From: Himantopus leucocephalus
Lineage: Eukaryota; Chordata; Aves; Charadriiformes; Recurvirostridae
Reading direction: 5' to 3'
Assembly: GCA_003993805.1 (NCBI GenBank)
Contig: RSEF01000003.1
Location: forward strand, 42,901,415 to 42,965,414
Length of the DNA: 64,000 bases
In this document: piece by piece, positions 24,431-36,300 of the stretch
Layout: every line of letters starts with the position of its first letter
Numbering within the stretch: the stretch's first letter is position 1
Notes under the pieces: model-generated
Told to the model about the DNA's origin: nothing
The model's database searches: none
The model's input: only the letters and a program-made list of their open reading frames with translations
Program-made: the position numbers and the translations under genes

Positions 24431-27400
24431 GGAATGCCTCACACTGTGGCATGCATGCACAGGGCTTTCCTCTGAGATTGCTTCAGTGCATGCAAGCTTT
24501 TGGCAACTAGTCCCATCATCCATCATCTCAGGCATGCCCAGCCCAGCCCAGCTGAGTGTCCTATGTCATTACATCCCTTCTGCTGAGGAAGCAAGCTGGA
24601 GGAAAAAAAAATTAAACAAATAAAAAAATTAAAAGAACAGGGACTAAGGGGGAAATTCAGCTCCAGGCATCTTCCCTTAGACAGGCCACGTCAGACAATC
24701 CTTCGAGCAGTCTGAGTATAGTCTATAATTTCTGAGTTGGTCAAGCCATAATAAGAGGTTGTTTTTTTCCTTTATTAAATGCTTCTATATCCCTGTTCTA
24801 TAAACGGAATCACAAAATACTAGATGCAGCCAGTGCTATATGTTTGATAGGGCTTGGAGTTCTTTCAGTTTGGCTGGATAATGTCTGATGCCAATGCTTT
24901 TCCAGGTAATTTTGAGGCACATAGATTGGGTAAGCGGTAACAAATGTAACAAAAGGTCTCAGATTCCTGCTACCCAGTGCAGAATGAAACCTTCGTTCTG
25001 GAATCTCTTTAAATCAGGACATTTTAGGCCTACTAATGTTATGTAAAGGAGAAAGCCAGATCTGAATTGTACCCAAACCTGCTTTAACCAGTGAGTTTCC
25101 TGGAACTGAGAAAATGCTCTTCTGTATTTTCTGGATTCTGAGTCCGTGACAAAATGGAAGTGGAGTGGAACTCTCACCCATGAATGGTATTTGGAAGGAC
25201 ACCATAGGTTTCTGTGTTAGAGGTGCTCTAAGGATATATACAGCTACTGCTTTTTTGAACTTTTTCATTTTGCCTATTCCAGTTAATATCCGTTGATTTC
25301 TTTGGAGTAATTTCTCATTTACACTAGTACATGGTCAGCATATAGGGATATAGGAAAGACTCCAAAGAGTGTTTGGACAAAACAGAAAGGAAATAGTGTA
25401 TTTTGTTCAATTCAGTGTTTTTTCAAGCTAATGTGGCTCTGTCTAAAGCAACCATCAGTAAAAGGTGGTACTCACAGCCATCCTAATCCTTGACTGTATT
25501 TTCTGTTCCATTTATGCATCGAATTCCAGTTTTGCTGCATTTCTTTCTTGAATTGTTTTGCTACTGTATAAAAGTCAATGAAGTGTTAGAAAGATAAAAC
25601 TGTCCAGATATTGAAGCTCATGACAACTAAATAGATCAGCTTGATTTTTATTTTATTTTTTTTTTAAGTAGGTATTGAGCCAGTCAATGTGTTCTGTTTC
25701 CTTGCTCCGCTGAACGAGTACCACTTTGCATGTGTTAGGCTATACTGCCTAAAAGGCAAGTTGTACTGGGGACAGGTGTGTAGCTTCATCTTCCTCTGAC
25801 ACATTTTGAGGAAAGTATATAAAAGGAGTATCTGCCCAGAACAACTGACGGACTCAGAGGAACATTGTCAGCCTGGGAAAAACCACATGATCCCTATTTT
25901 TTGTTTAATGTTTATTAGTATTATTTATCCCCCATTGTCTGATACAAGACAATGAAGATGAGTGCAAGTATTTATCACAACCACGTTTTTCAGTAGGCTG
26001 TACCTAGTGAGAGACGTGATTACCTCAGTATGGTGCAGACCATATGGAGATAAGCAGTTTCACATGACAACTTCTCACTCACCCAAGAAAAGTCTCTCAG
26101 GAGAAGGGATTTTTTGAGTAAGAGGCACATAAATAACCACAAATCTGCAAAAATTCTGCTGCCAATCCCACAATTTTGTTTTGGGATTAGGTGTTCTGCC
26201 TGAGGTTTCCCCCTCATTTTCCATCTCCTTGATTTCTGAAGTCTGCCTTTTGCCTGCCTCTAGCCTCTCAATCTTTCTCCTGGAACAAGAAAGTAAGAAC
26301 AACCTTTTTGTGTCTATTCTATGTCTCTACTTCACAGGAGGAGAAAGTGCAACACAGGAGAAGAGTTGATGCCCTTCACTGCAGTTCCATGAGGAAAGAG
26401 CTAAATGCTCTTAATTGTCATAGAGCCTCTACCATTGCAAATGCTGGGACAGAGGTCTCAGTTGCTATATGTTAGGCTCATGTTCAGTATTTGATCAATA
26501 AAAGGATTTGATCACTTAACTTGATTAAACCACACGCAGACTCATGCTTTAAAGGTTCAAAATATGAATAAAAATATAAATAAATCTTTGCAGACAGGAC
26601 AGGTTGTAGTCATAAACTTGTTTTCCAGCCGTGTTCAATTTTAGGCCAACAGACTTTTTAATCTGCGGAATGCAACGCATAAGCATTATCTTTAATAAAA
26701 CCTCCTTTCTGTTCTGCTGGCCTTATACAATCAAATTTTATATTTCTCACCTGATTGAGTTCTGCTGAACAATTAGCACTGGTGGAGTGTTTTGTTTTAT
26801 GCAAGTCCAAGAGAGAAATCAAGCGCTTGGGGGCCTTTTTGTTTTCTCTTCTTCTTCTTGTCCATAAAGTGAGAGAAGAGGTCTTTACTACTACATGTTC
26901 TTATGGGGCACTGGAGGTAAAATTACCATACTTTTTAAAATACACATTTTACCTGAAAATAATGTTGAAAGTGAAGGTGCTTTAAGGACTTACTCTCCCG
27001 CTCTTCACTTCTTTATTTTCAAAATTAGTGGAAAATACCAAACCATGTCATTTAGGCTGACAGTTGTTCTGTTTCCTGAACTGGAGATAATGAAACAGTG
27101 GCAGGTGTTTATAAAACCTCTTCTGCAAGCTCGTTATGATATATGCAATAATTAGCTCTCCTGGGGATGTGCTTCCCAGCAGCCTGCATAAGTGACTCAC
27201 ACTGACTTCAGTGGGCGCTCCCTGCAGGGAACTGGGTCCCTTTGTATAATCATGGGAAAGAAAAGCTCTGTCAGCTTTGCTTAAGGAAGGCAACTTGAAT
27301 CCGTAGATAGGCTGTTTTATGTCATCCTCCCATTTTACTCAGTGCCATTGAATTCTGCCTACTCTTAATATTCTTTCAGAGATTCTTACCTCCCACCTCT

Positions 27401-28150
27401 CCCATGGTGTTTGATTTCCTCAGGTATTGTGGCCCGTGATTTTCCTTTTAGGTGCATTGTCCCCGGTGATGGTAGTATCATCCCAGAGATACCAAAACAA
27501 AACTGGTTCCTCCGGGTCTGAGAGAGTCGTCTTGTCTCCTAAAGTCATCCCATTAAATGTATCCGTTCAGAGTTTTCTCCCCCTCTTGCCTACTCCTGCC
27601 ATACATTACTGCAGCTGGGATAGTTCCAGCAGATCAAATCCTGGCATATGTTGGTGTGAGAGAGCTGTCTGCTGCTTTGAGTTTTGTTTAATCCTTAGCT
27701 GTCATGCTTGCACAGTGCAGCTTGTGAGCCTGACATTTTGTGCATTGTATAAGCGACGGATGAGTCACAGAGTCAAAGTTTCACAGGAATCTTTCCAGTA
27801 ACTTCAATGGGCTTTGACTCAAGCCTCCAGCACCCTCGACTGAAACAGATGGTGTGTCTGCAGGAAAGCAGGCAGCCTGAGAGACATCCTTTACGGCTGC
27901 ATGATGTCATTGATGCCGATTTACACCAGTTGTAACTGAAACAATACTTCACACGTGTGCAAAGCCTTTCCTGAGAGTTGCCATAAAAAGTCCAGTCCTG
28001 TTGCCCCTTTATTCTATCGTTCCACCCCTGATAGTGGGGGCTGTAAGTGATGAAGCAGCAATAGATAGTTGTGGCATAACCCGTTTCTATTACAACCTCC
28101 TCTCTGAAGCGTTGGGAACTGGGATTGGTTTAGTGCCTAAAGCTTTGGGC

Positions 28151-28169
28151 GGGGGGGGGGGGGGGGGGG
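28151..28169 (+). repeat. Homopolymer G19
   Basis: Nineteen consecutive G bases, about 40 bp before an isolated N at 28210. Run length is unreliable in most sequencing chemistries, and this is a probable weak point of the assembly. Confidence 0.95.
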
Positions 28170-31100
28170 AATGTCTAGAGATTACTGGAGTTTTTCCTTA
28201 ATGGGGTTTNTTTTAGAATTTAGTTTTAAAACATTCAACTGGGAGGGGTGAAGTGCTCTGCTAGAGATTGGCTATCTGTCATTTCTACAGAGACAAATGG
28301 AAATGCTAACATTGATTCAAAGGCAGTACAGTAAAAGTCTGTTTATCCACAACATGACCTTTCTGAAGTCACCCTGTGGTAGAGGGCGACAGCCTAAAAT
28401 GTGTACTTTGGGGTACTGGAAAACCTTTAACAGTTGTGCAAGTATCACCAGATACTTCCTGTCTGTGTAGAAGTAAACCAACTCCTGTTATTAAGGTCTC
28501 ATCCCAAGAGCTGATGGAGGGTAAGTCACACAGTGGTCCCTTTTGTAGCTCTGAAGCATGAAGGAAGGATATGTCCTGTAAAGACCTATATCTGTAGGCA
28601 TTCTACAAATACAGTTGCTGATTGTCTTTGAGGAGACTTCATTTTTGCTGTCTTATTCTAATTGTTTCTTTTCCAGTAAAATTCTGGAAAGGGTGATAAA
28701 TTTCAGCACTTCTTATTCTGGAGAACTGAGGGCTCCCCCAGTTCTGGCTTTTTTGGCTTTGTCTGCTGGAGCTACTGATCCCCAGGCCAACATGACAGCA
28801 AAATCTCAGGAAGAAAAGCTCAGAACATTTTTATTCCTACCACCTGGCAAGGATCAGAAAGCTCTTCTACTTTGCCTTCTAAACTGTGGTGTTGTACATA
28901 ATTTATTGAGCTTGTAATTTTCAGTGAGAATGAAACTTGGGGAACTTTCAGCCCAAAAAATACAAGCAGCTGTTGGTCAAGATGTAAAATGCAAGAGTGA
29001 AAATGTAAATCTCTATATTTAAGTTTCTAAAAGTGAATGGAGGCAGCAAAATAAAACTGGCTATGTCACTGAGCACCAAGAACAAGTTCTAGTTTAACGA
29101 AATGTTCATTGTGATCAACCACTTTCGCACACTTTCTTTTCTTCTTATAACAACCACTTGCACGAGGAACTCTCTCAATGCTCACACTTCATCAGGCTCA
29201 TGTTTTAGTTTTCCTCCCATGGCAAAGAATGGGGGATAATCCTTCTTGTCAAGAGTACAAACTTAATCTCCAAATCAACAAAGATTCCATGACTCACGAG
29301 CTTTCTCCTTTGGCCAGGTCAGCTGCTGCCAACAGCTTCCTCTCCTCTGTTCACAGCCTGCTCCACTGCAGTTGGGAGCATGGACTGTTCATGTTGCAGC
29401 CCACTGTCTTGCTGATGATGAAAGAAGAGGGAAAACAATTTGTATGTCTCTAATAAACTGTGAGATGTGATGAAAAAAATCAGGCTTTAAGTCACCACCA
29501 GCTTTAGAAAGAGAAGTCTTCAGAGATTCTGATGTACTTCTAATGTTTAAATGAAATCAGATTACTTTTACCTTGTACTCTCCCAAATATTAATAGATTG
29601 CTTATGGTTTTCCAGGAGGAAAAGTTAATGGTTTTTGTTGGCTTTGGATGATGTTAGCTAACTAGAACTATTTAGAATTGGAGTTTGCAACAAGTATGGT
29701 GTATTTTTTTATTTATTTTTCTTAGGGAAAGTAAGGAAATTGAACAGAAAACATTGGTTTTGAACAATATATATAAAATGTCTATCTGCATATATGCTGT
29801 CAGATATATATGTGATAATGATGAACTGAATTGCATCAGGTTTTTCCCTTCATCTATGTATGTCATTACAAATTTGGCTCAGTACCTTATGGGAAAACTT
29901 CCTTCTTGAGTAGTATTGTGTTTTGCCAATAACTGAAGTTTTAGGATTTCTCATGCATTGCGTCAGATCTGGTTTATTGCTTCTGATCTGAAAAATTACA
30001 TTTCCTATGATGTTCTTCTGCAGCCTCAATTTAAAAAGTGCGCCGCACGCAAATCTACTTGCAGATAGTCAGGGAACGTCAGTGGCGGCATACATAGTTA
30101 TGGGGCAAACAGAGAGAGGAAGAAAAGAGTTACACTTTGTGAAGTCACACCTCTTCATTTCAAAAATGGTCTTGGGGGATTTCTTCAGAAATACGCTCTT
30201 ATCTCAAGACACAGTTTGCTTATAGAGGGTGGTAGATGTTGGCTATATATATGTTCCCTGTTCCTGCTTTAGAGTGTAAGATCGTTTCTTCTGCTTCCTT
30301 TTGTGGCTGAAAACAAGCTGGCTCACGGATAGTCCAGCTCTGCATTCCCATTAGTAGAGATAAAGAGTGAAAAAGAAGAGGATTGCTACCCATTTCTTGC
30401 CATTCAATGACACAAACCGAGTTAGTGGTTAATGTGCAGATGTGCACACCACAGAAACATTAGGGCCAGAAGAAAATTACACAATAAACTCTACTGAGCT
30501 GTTGGAGGCTTGTCACTTGCCAGCAGAGGAGACCCTTGGCAGCCCTTGAGGGGAGCTCTGCTGCGGTGTTCCTCTCTGCAGGAGCCACTACACTGCTCAT
30601 CCTTTCTCTTGCTGTCTTTTGACTCTGCATTTGTAGGACTTCAGTGTCCAACTTCAGCAAGGATAGTTGGGCCAAGCTCTGTGTATGAGAAAACACAAAA
30701 GGGACGTTTTTTTCCTTGCTGAAACGTATTTATTTTAGTCAACATCTCAGCAGTGATTAAGGCATGTGAAGCTCCACCTGTGAAACCATTAAGTCCCATG
30801 GCTCTTGCTGGGGACTCACGTCAAGTGCAGCTGAGACCTTTGTAACCCACCTGTTTCTGTACACAGGGCTGTCTTATAGATAACTGGAAGCAGCCTGACT
30901 GTCAGCTGGCCGAACTGCTGAGCAGCACAGCAAGACTTTTGGCATGCAGAAACCTGAAGTGTCCTGGAAGGTGCCCTTGCGTGCCATGCTCACATGTTCA
31001 CTGTCTCTGTGGTATGGGTTAAAAGACCTACTGAACCCAGGGAGGGACAGAGCACTGTCCTCTGGCTGTGCTTCTCAATTTGGGCACCCCTATCTAAGAC

Positions 31101-31302
31101 CAAACAAATAATGGCCTTTTTAGCCCTTGTGACCTGTTCAGACCCTTCAGACTTCACCAGCTTCCCTACATCTTCTCACAGAAGTTCGGCTAAATAGTAC
31201 ACCGGGGTTATGTTTACAGGTATAACACATCACACATGCAGAAGCAGTGCCTTCTGAGCACTCTGCTCAGGCACATGGAAAATAAGGAGGTGATTGGTGA
31301 CA

Positions 31303-32302
31303 NNNNNNNNNNNNNNNNNNNNNNNNNNNNNNNNNNNNNNNNNNNNNNNNNNNNNNNNNNNNNNNNNNNNNNNNNNNNNNNNNNNNNNNNNNNNNNNNNN
31401 NNNNNNNNNNNNNNNNNNNNNNNNNNNNNNNNNNNNNNNNNNNNNNNNNNNNNNNNNNNNNNNNNNNNNNNNNNNNNNNNNNNNNNNNNNNNNNNNNNNN
31501 NNNNNNNNNNNNNNNNNNNNNNNNNNNNNNNNNNNNNNNNNNNNNNNNNNNNNNNNNNNNNNNNNNNNNNNNNNNNNNNNNNNNNNNNNNNNNNNNNNNN
31601 NNNNNNNNNNNNNNNNNNNNNNNNNNNNNNNNNNNNNNNNNNNNNNNNNNNNNNNNNNNNNNNNNNNNNNNNNNNNNNNNNNNNNNNNNNNNNNNNNNNN
31701 NNNNNNNNNNNNNNNNNNNNNNNNNNNNNNNNNNNNNNNNNNNNNNNNNNNNNNNNNNNNNNNNNNNNNNNNNNNNNNNNNNNNNNNNNNNNNNNNNNNN
31801 NNNNNNNNNNNNNNNNNNNNNNNNNNNNNNNNNNNNNNNNNNNNNNNNNNNNNNNNNNNNNNNNNNNNNNNNNNNNNNNNNNNNNNNNNNNNNNNNNNNN
31901 NNNNNNNNNNNNNNNNNNNNNNNNNNNNNNNNNNNNNNNNNNNNNNNNNNNNNNNNNNNNNNNNNNNNNNNNNNNNNNNNNNNNNNNNNNNNNNNNNNNN
32001 NNNNNNNNNNNNNNNNNNNNNNNNNNNNNNNNNNNNNNNNNNNNNNNNNNNNNNNNNNNNNNNNNNNNNNNNNNNNNNNNNNNNNNNNNNNNNNNNNNNN
32101 NNNNNNNNNNNNNNNNNNNNNNNNNNNNNNNNNNNNNNNNNNNNNNNNNNNNNNNNNNNNNNNNNNNNNNNNNNNNNNNNNNNNNNNNNNNNNNNNNNNN
32201 NNNNNNNNNNNNNNNNNNNNNNNNNNNNNNNNNNNNNNNNNNNNNNNNNNNNNNNNNNNNNNNNNNNNNNNNNNNNNNNNNNNNNNNNNNNNNNNNNNNN
32301 NN
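31303..32302. other. Assembly gap (1000 N)
   Basis: Exactly 1000 N, a placeholder of unknown size between the second and third contigs. Confidence 0.98.
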
Positions 32303-33192
32303 GTGCAGAGGAGATGTGGAGGCGGCCCCAGGGCTGAAGAGGCACCGAGCCACGCTGCGGGGAGCAGCGCGGGGTCTCGTTCACCCAGGCTCAGGAAGAC
32401 AAAGCGGACCACTTGAAATTCCCAGGTGTTTGGTGTCCATTAAAATCAGCGAAGATACTGTTTTCCTGCTAATACTCTGCTAATGTGCCAGCGCTTGGGG
32501 GGTCTCATGGCAAAGAAAAATGCTGGGGATGGGTCTGTGGGAAATGGTCCCAGAGGCCTCATGCTCATGTAGAAAAGGCAGAAGGATGCCTCCTTCCCTA
32601 AGGTGCCTGCTTACAGAAATGCCATCGGAAAGTGAGGCTGGGTACCGCTCAGAAAGGCAGGTGTTGTTTTTACTCATGACACAATGTCACTCAGCCTGTG
32701 GCCTTATTGGGTAGTTTAGGAAAATGAATACTTTTGGTCAGTACCAGCCAGCTGATCCATTCCTATTTGGAGGCAAATTTCATGCTGGAAAACGTGTGTG
32801 TAGTTAGCTGACAGAAAGCAAACAAAGGCAAAGCTTTTCTCTGTTACACAGAATGATTTTGTTGTTTAAAATTAAGCAATTATAATGAGCTTGATTCATT
32901 AGCTCTCTTTAAAAAGTCGTACACCTTCACAGATAACCATTTTTAAATTTTAATTTCGTTTCTAAGTGACTTGGTTTGACCTGTTTTGCTAGAAATAGTA
33001 ATCCTGCTCATGAATACCATCTGCCCATTCAGACTGCTCGTGTACCAAATAATATCTTCAAGGCTGGAGCTTACGGCTTTAACTATCACATGATACACAG
33101 TCCCATGCCTCTTAATCAGAGCATCAAGTGATTTATTCAATGTGCTTTTTTATTTCCTCCCGCAGCCTGCCCTCTCAGAAGTTTCCAACAGC

Positions 33193-33398
33193 TCAAGGCA
33201 GCCGGAATTCACTCTCGGGGCTGTCTCCTTTCTCACTGGCAATAATTTCATAAGCAGAAGCCCTTTCTGCTTCAGCTTTCTGTGTTTGCTTCTCTCCTTG
33301 CAAACTTCCCACAAAGTGGTGAACATTGTCAGACAGAGCATGTAATTCCACAACGAATGCAGCAAGATCTCCCCTGCCTCCAGACATTGCAACCTGCT
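33193..33398 (-). other. Possible terminal exon, unrecognised
   Basis: On the minus strand a CCTCCTCCTTTAG acceptor is followed by a 64-codon open frame (ATG at 33387, A of TGCAATG preceded by G at -3) that ends with TGA at 33193. Two AATAAA signals follow within about 60 bases (reverse of TTTATT at 33149-33154 and 33132-33137). The peptide begins MSGGRGDLAAFVVELHALSD, has a charged, coiled-coil-like middle rich in E, K, A and Q, and ends SEFRLP. I do not recognise it. A second frame over the same interval is also open (33150-33392), so chance is not excluded. Confidence 0.25.
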
Positions 33399-36300
33399 CT
33401 AAAGGAGGAGGTCATTTATTTGTATCACACCTGGTCCAATGGGACCCTGAACGGACTGGCCTTTAGGCAGTACCGCAGTGTAAATTTGTCTCAATCAATA
33501 GATAGACAAGATCGCATGAGTAAAACTACTTGGTGTTTCCATGTCACAATGCTATGGAAAAGCTCAGCCCGTAATATATTCGGGAACTGACATTTTTGTA
33601 TTTACATGGCCATGACCTGAAAATGGCATCTCATAGGTGTGCCACGTGTCAATCAGTATGCCATGGAATGCTTACCTCAAGCTCGCCTGCGAGATGAGCA
33701 GCCACAGCGATTTAGATGCATACAGAGTATTCATTTAGTCAAATCTTCTGCTGGAAATGTTACTAGACCTAGTTACCTAAAATTTGATCCAATCACCAGA
33801 CTTTAAATGCAGCATTTTATATATCAAAGGTGCTCCTGACCTTTTGCAGCTGTATTGAAAGAATGTTTCAAAGACCTATTCAAAGAACAACTTAGCCAAC
33901 AATGGAGGAATATTACAGAAAGCAAGAAAAACCCAGAATGTTGGGTCCCTAATTTTAAGTGTTTGGTTTGTGTAGGACAGTGTGCAGTGTCTTCTTACTT
34001 CACATCAGCTGTAGTTAAGGTTTATGCACCAGACCCACCTTTTAAGTGAAATTGCTGTTTGCTGACAGTGCAGACCACTGTGCATAAGCAAAGTACCAGG
34101 CAGGGATGGACAAGAGGGGATCCTGCATGACGGCGTACATGTTTCAGTGTAAGTCTGTGAGCCAAACCTTGGAGAGCAAGGGCATGTAGTGAAGTTAGAT
34201 CACCAACGCCAATTCAGCCTTCTTCTAGGCATGAAGGACAGAAAATGTCCAGGGAAGAGGATACCATGCTGTGTTCACATGGAAAATGTCTGTCCAAACA
34301 CATGGCAGGTCTTGGTTTGAGTGATCAGATTAATAACAGGCAACGACATTACACCATGCTGACTCCAAAGGTCTTCTGGATAGGTCCTGTATATAAACTA
34401 CATTTCCCTAACGTTGATCACAATGTGGCCTGTCTTCATCACCTCTGACAACAATTCTGGTGGTAGAATCACTGATTACGTTTCCACCAACTAACTCTCC
34501 TGGAACATCTGTGCCGCAGTCAAGGAACGACAGGCTTTCCCTTTCCCTTGAATCACTAACATACCTGTTTCTGCCTTTAATTTCCGTGTTATAGGCCTGC
34601 CTTTTCAGACCAAGGTGGTTTGTTTGTGAAAACTTTGCTTGTGAAATCAAGGGCCTTGCCACATGAAAGACTTGACATTGTGGACAGAGACCCTGAAAGC
34701 ATTTTTTCACATCTTTAAAGTTCTTACAATCCTGTAAGCTAAGGAAGCACGTCACCCACTCTTTCCTAGGGCAAACAGAGACCAGAGCTACTGAGGAAAA
34801 TTTTGAAAAGCTGAACGTTGATCTCCTGACTTGTAGTCTGGGACTATAATCACAAGACCATCCTTCCTCCCATTTTAGTAATAAAATGCAGCAACCAAAA
34901 CCAGAATGAAATGAGACAAAAATGTCTCTCTTTCATTGGGAATTGCTTAAATATTAAGATTAAGGATGTGGGTTGCTCTTTGTTTTTAATTTAGGTCAGG
35001 GTGAAGTTAAGAAAGAGAACTTTCTTAGCATCTCCTTTCAAAATGGATGTCTCCCTGAGTGTGCACGCTTTGATTCTGGCCATTTTATTGAAATGACAGC
35101 CTCCATCTGTGACCGAGTTGCATTGTGTTTCTCTTACGGTCCTATGAGCAGAGTACAGGAGCTGTTACACTGTACACAGGGTCAGGAGGGAGGCCGTTGC
35201 GAGAGCAGTGGAGCGTACAGCCGAGGATGCCACCCCCAGCCTCAAATGTTGCTCTGCATCTATGTGTTTTCACATTGGTGCTGAAGAAGCGGAGCCCTCC
35301 GGGATGAGTCATTTGTGTATCCTGTGATTGTGGTTTTGTTTATCAGCCTGCCAAGATAAAGTTTAGCATCCTTTGAAGGATGACTAAAAATTGTCGTATG
35401 TTGCAGCTAAATCAGCATCAGCTGTCTACGTTAGTATTATCTTCTAAATTTTGTAATCTTTCTCATCCATCTCTTAGAGATTTTGTGTTAACAGAAACAA
35501 ACGTCTCGCTTTCTTAAAGGGCCTGGCATTGCTACCACTGGCCGGAACAGCATTAGCGATACTGACGTGACACTTCTCGTAACATCCAAAGTGTTAGAGC
35601 ATGATTTCCTGAGTGTGTTCAGTACGAGTAGAATGTGTCAAAGCAGCTGGTATGCAGAGTGCATGCCACAGTGGAGAGCCTCTGGTCTCCAGTGTTGCCT
35701 TGTGAAAATACATATTCAGGAACTAACCTGGCAAATCAGCACCAGCATAAGCAAAACTGACCTCGCTTATAGACTGCAAGCACATTATTCCAGATGCAAG
35801 GGTCTTTCTTCTGTCTTCACAGTGTTCTTATCAATTCTTTCTATAGTCACGGTGACTTGGACACCAGTCCCAGCTACTTGAAGCAGTAGATTCCTGTAAG
35901 TTTTCAAACGGGAGCCCTGTTACAGAACAGGAGAGAATGGAGGACTATTATCATCTGCTGGACTACTCCACTCAGTCCCTCAGTGCCAGCACCAATTTAA
36001 AGTCCTTTTCTCAGAAGACAGATGAACGTGAATGATCAGCTTTCATTTCCTGCTGGTCATGAATAGCTGAGAGACAACTGAGTTAATTTCAGGACAAGCC
36101 AGAACTGTGTAGGGAGAGCCAGAGACCCAAAGATGGTTCCTGAAATTCATAATGTTGTTGTCAGAAATCCTCAAGCGGCAGCCTAAGGGGATGGCTCCAT
36201 GCTGCACCTGAAACATCTCTTTGCAACCTCTTTTAGATCCAGACCCTGACCATAAACTGAGGTTTCTGAGTCCCAAAATGAAGAATAGCAACTGCAGAAC

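Larger units (their letters stand above)
14585..31302. other. Second contig: no identifiable gene
   Basis: A 16.7-kb contig of AT-rich, non-coding appearance. I recognise no protein-coding exon, and in particular none of ERO1B, GPR137B, NID1, LYST or GNG4 on either strand. It holds a MIR-like relic (18845-18924), an N-separated duplication (19919-20070), an old CR1 relic (23930-24430) and a 19-base G run (28151-28169). Because flanking gap sizes are unknown, its position and orientation relative to its neighbours are uncertain. Confidence 0.65.

Noticed and set aside
27170..27240. GACTTCAGTGGGCGCTCCC, resembling old amniote repeat words, with similar bits near 27800 and 27910
   Set aside because: Matches are too short to assign to a repeat family with any confidence.
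29745..29850. AT-rich TATATATA words near 29768-29815
   Set aside because: A short imperfect AT run with no promoter context or neighbouring gene.
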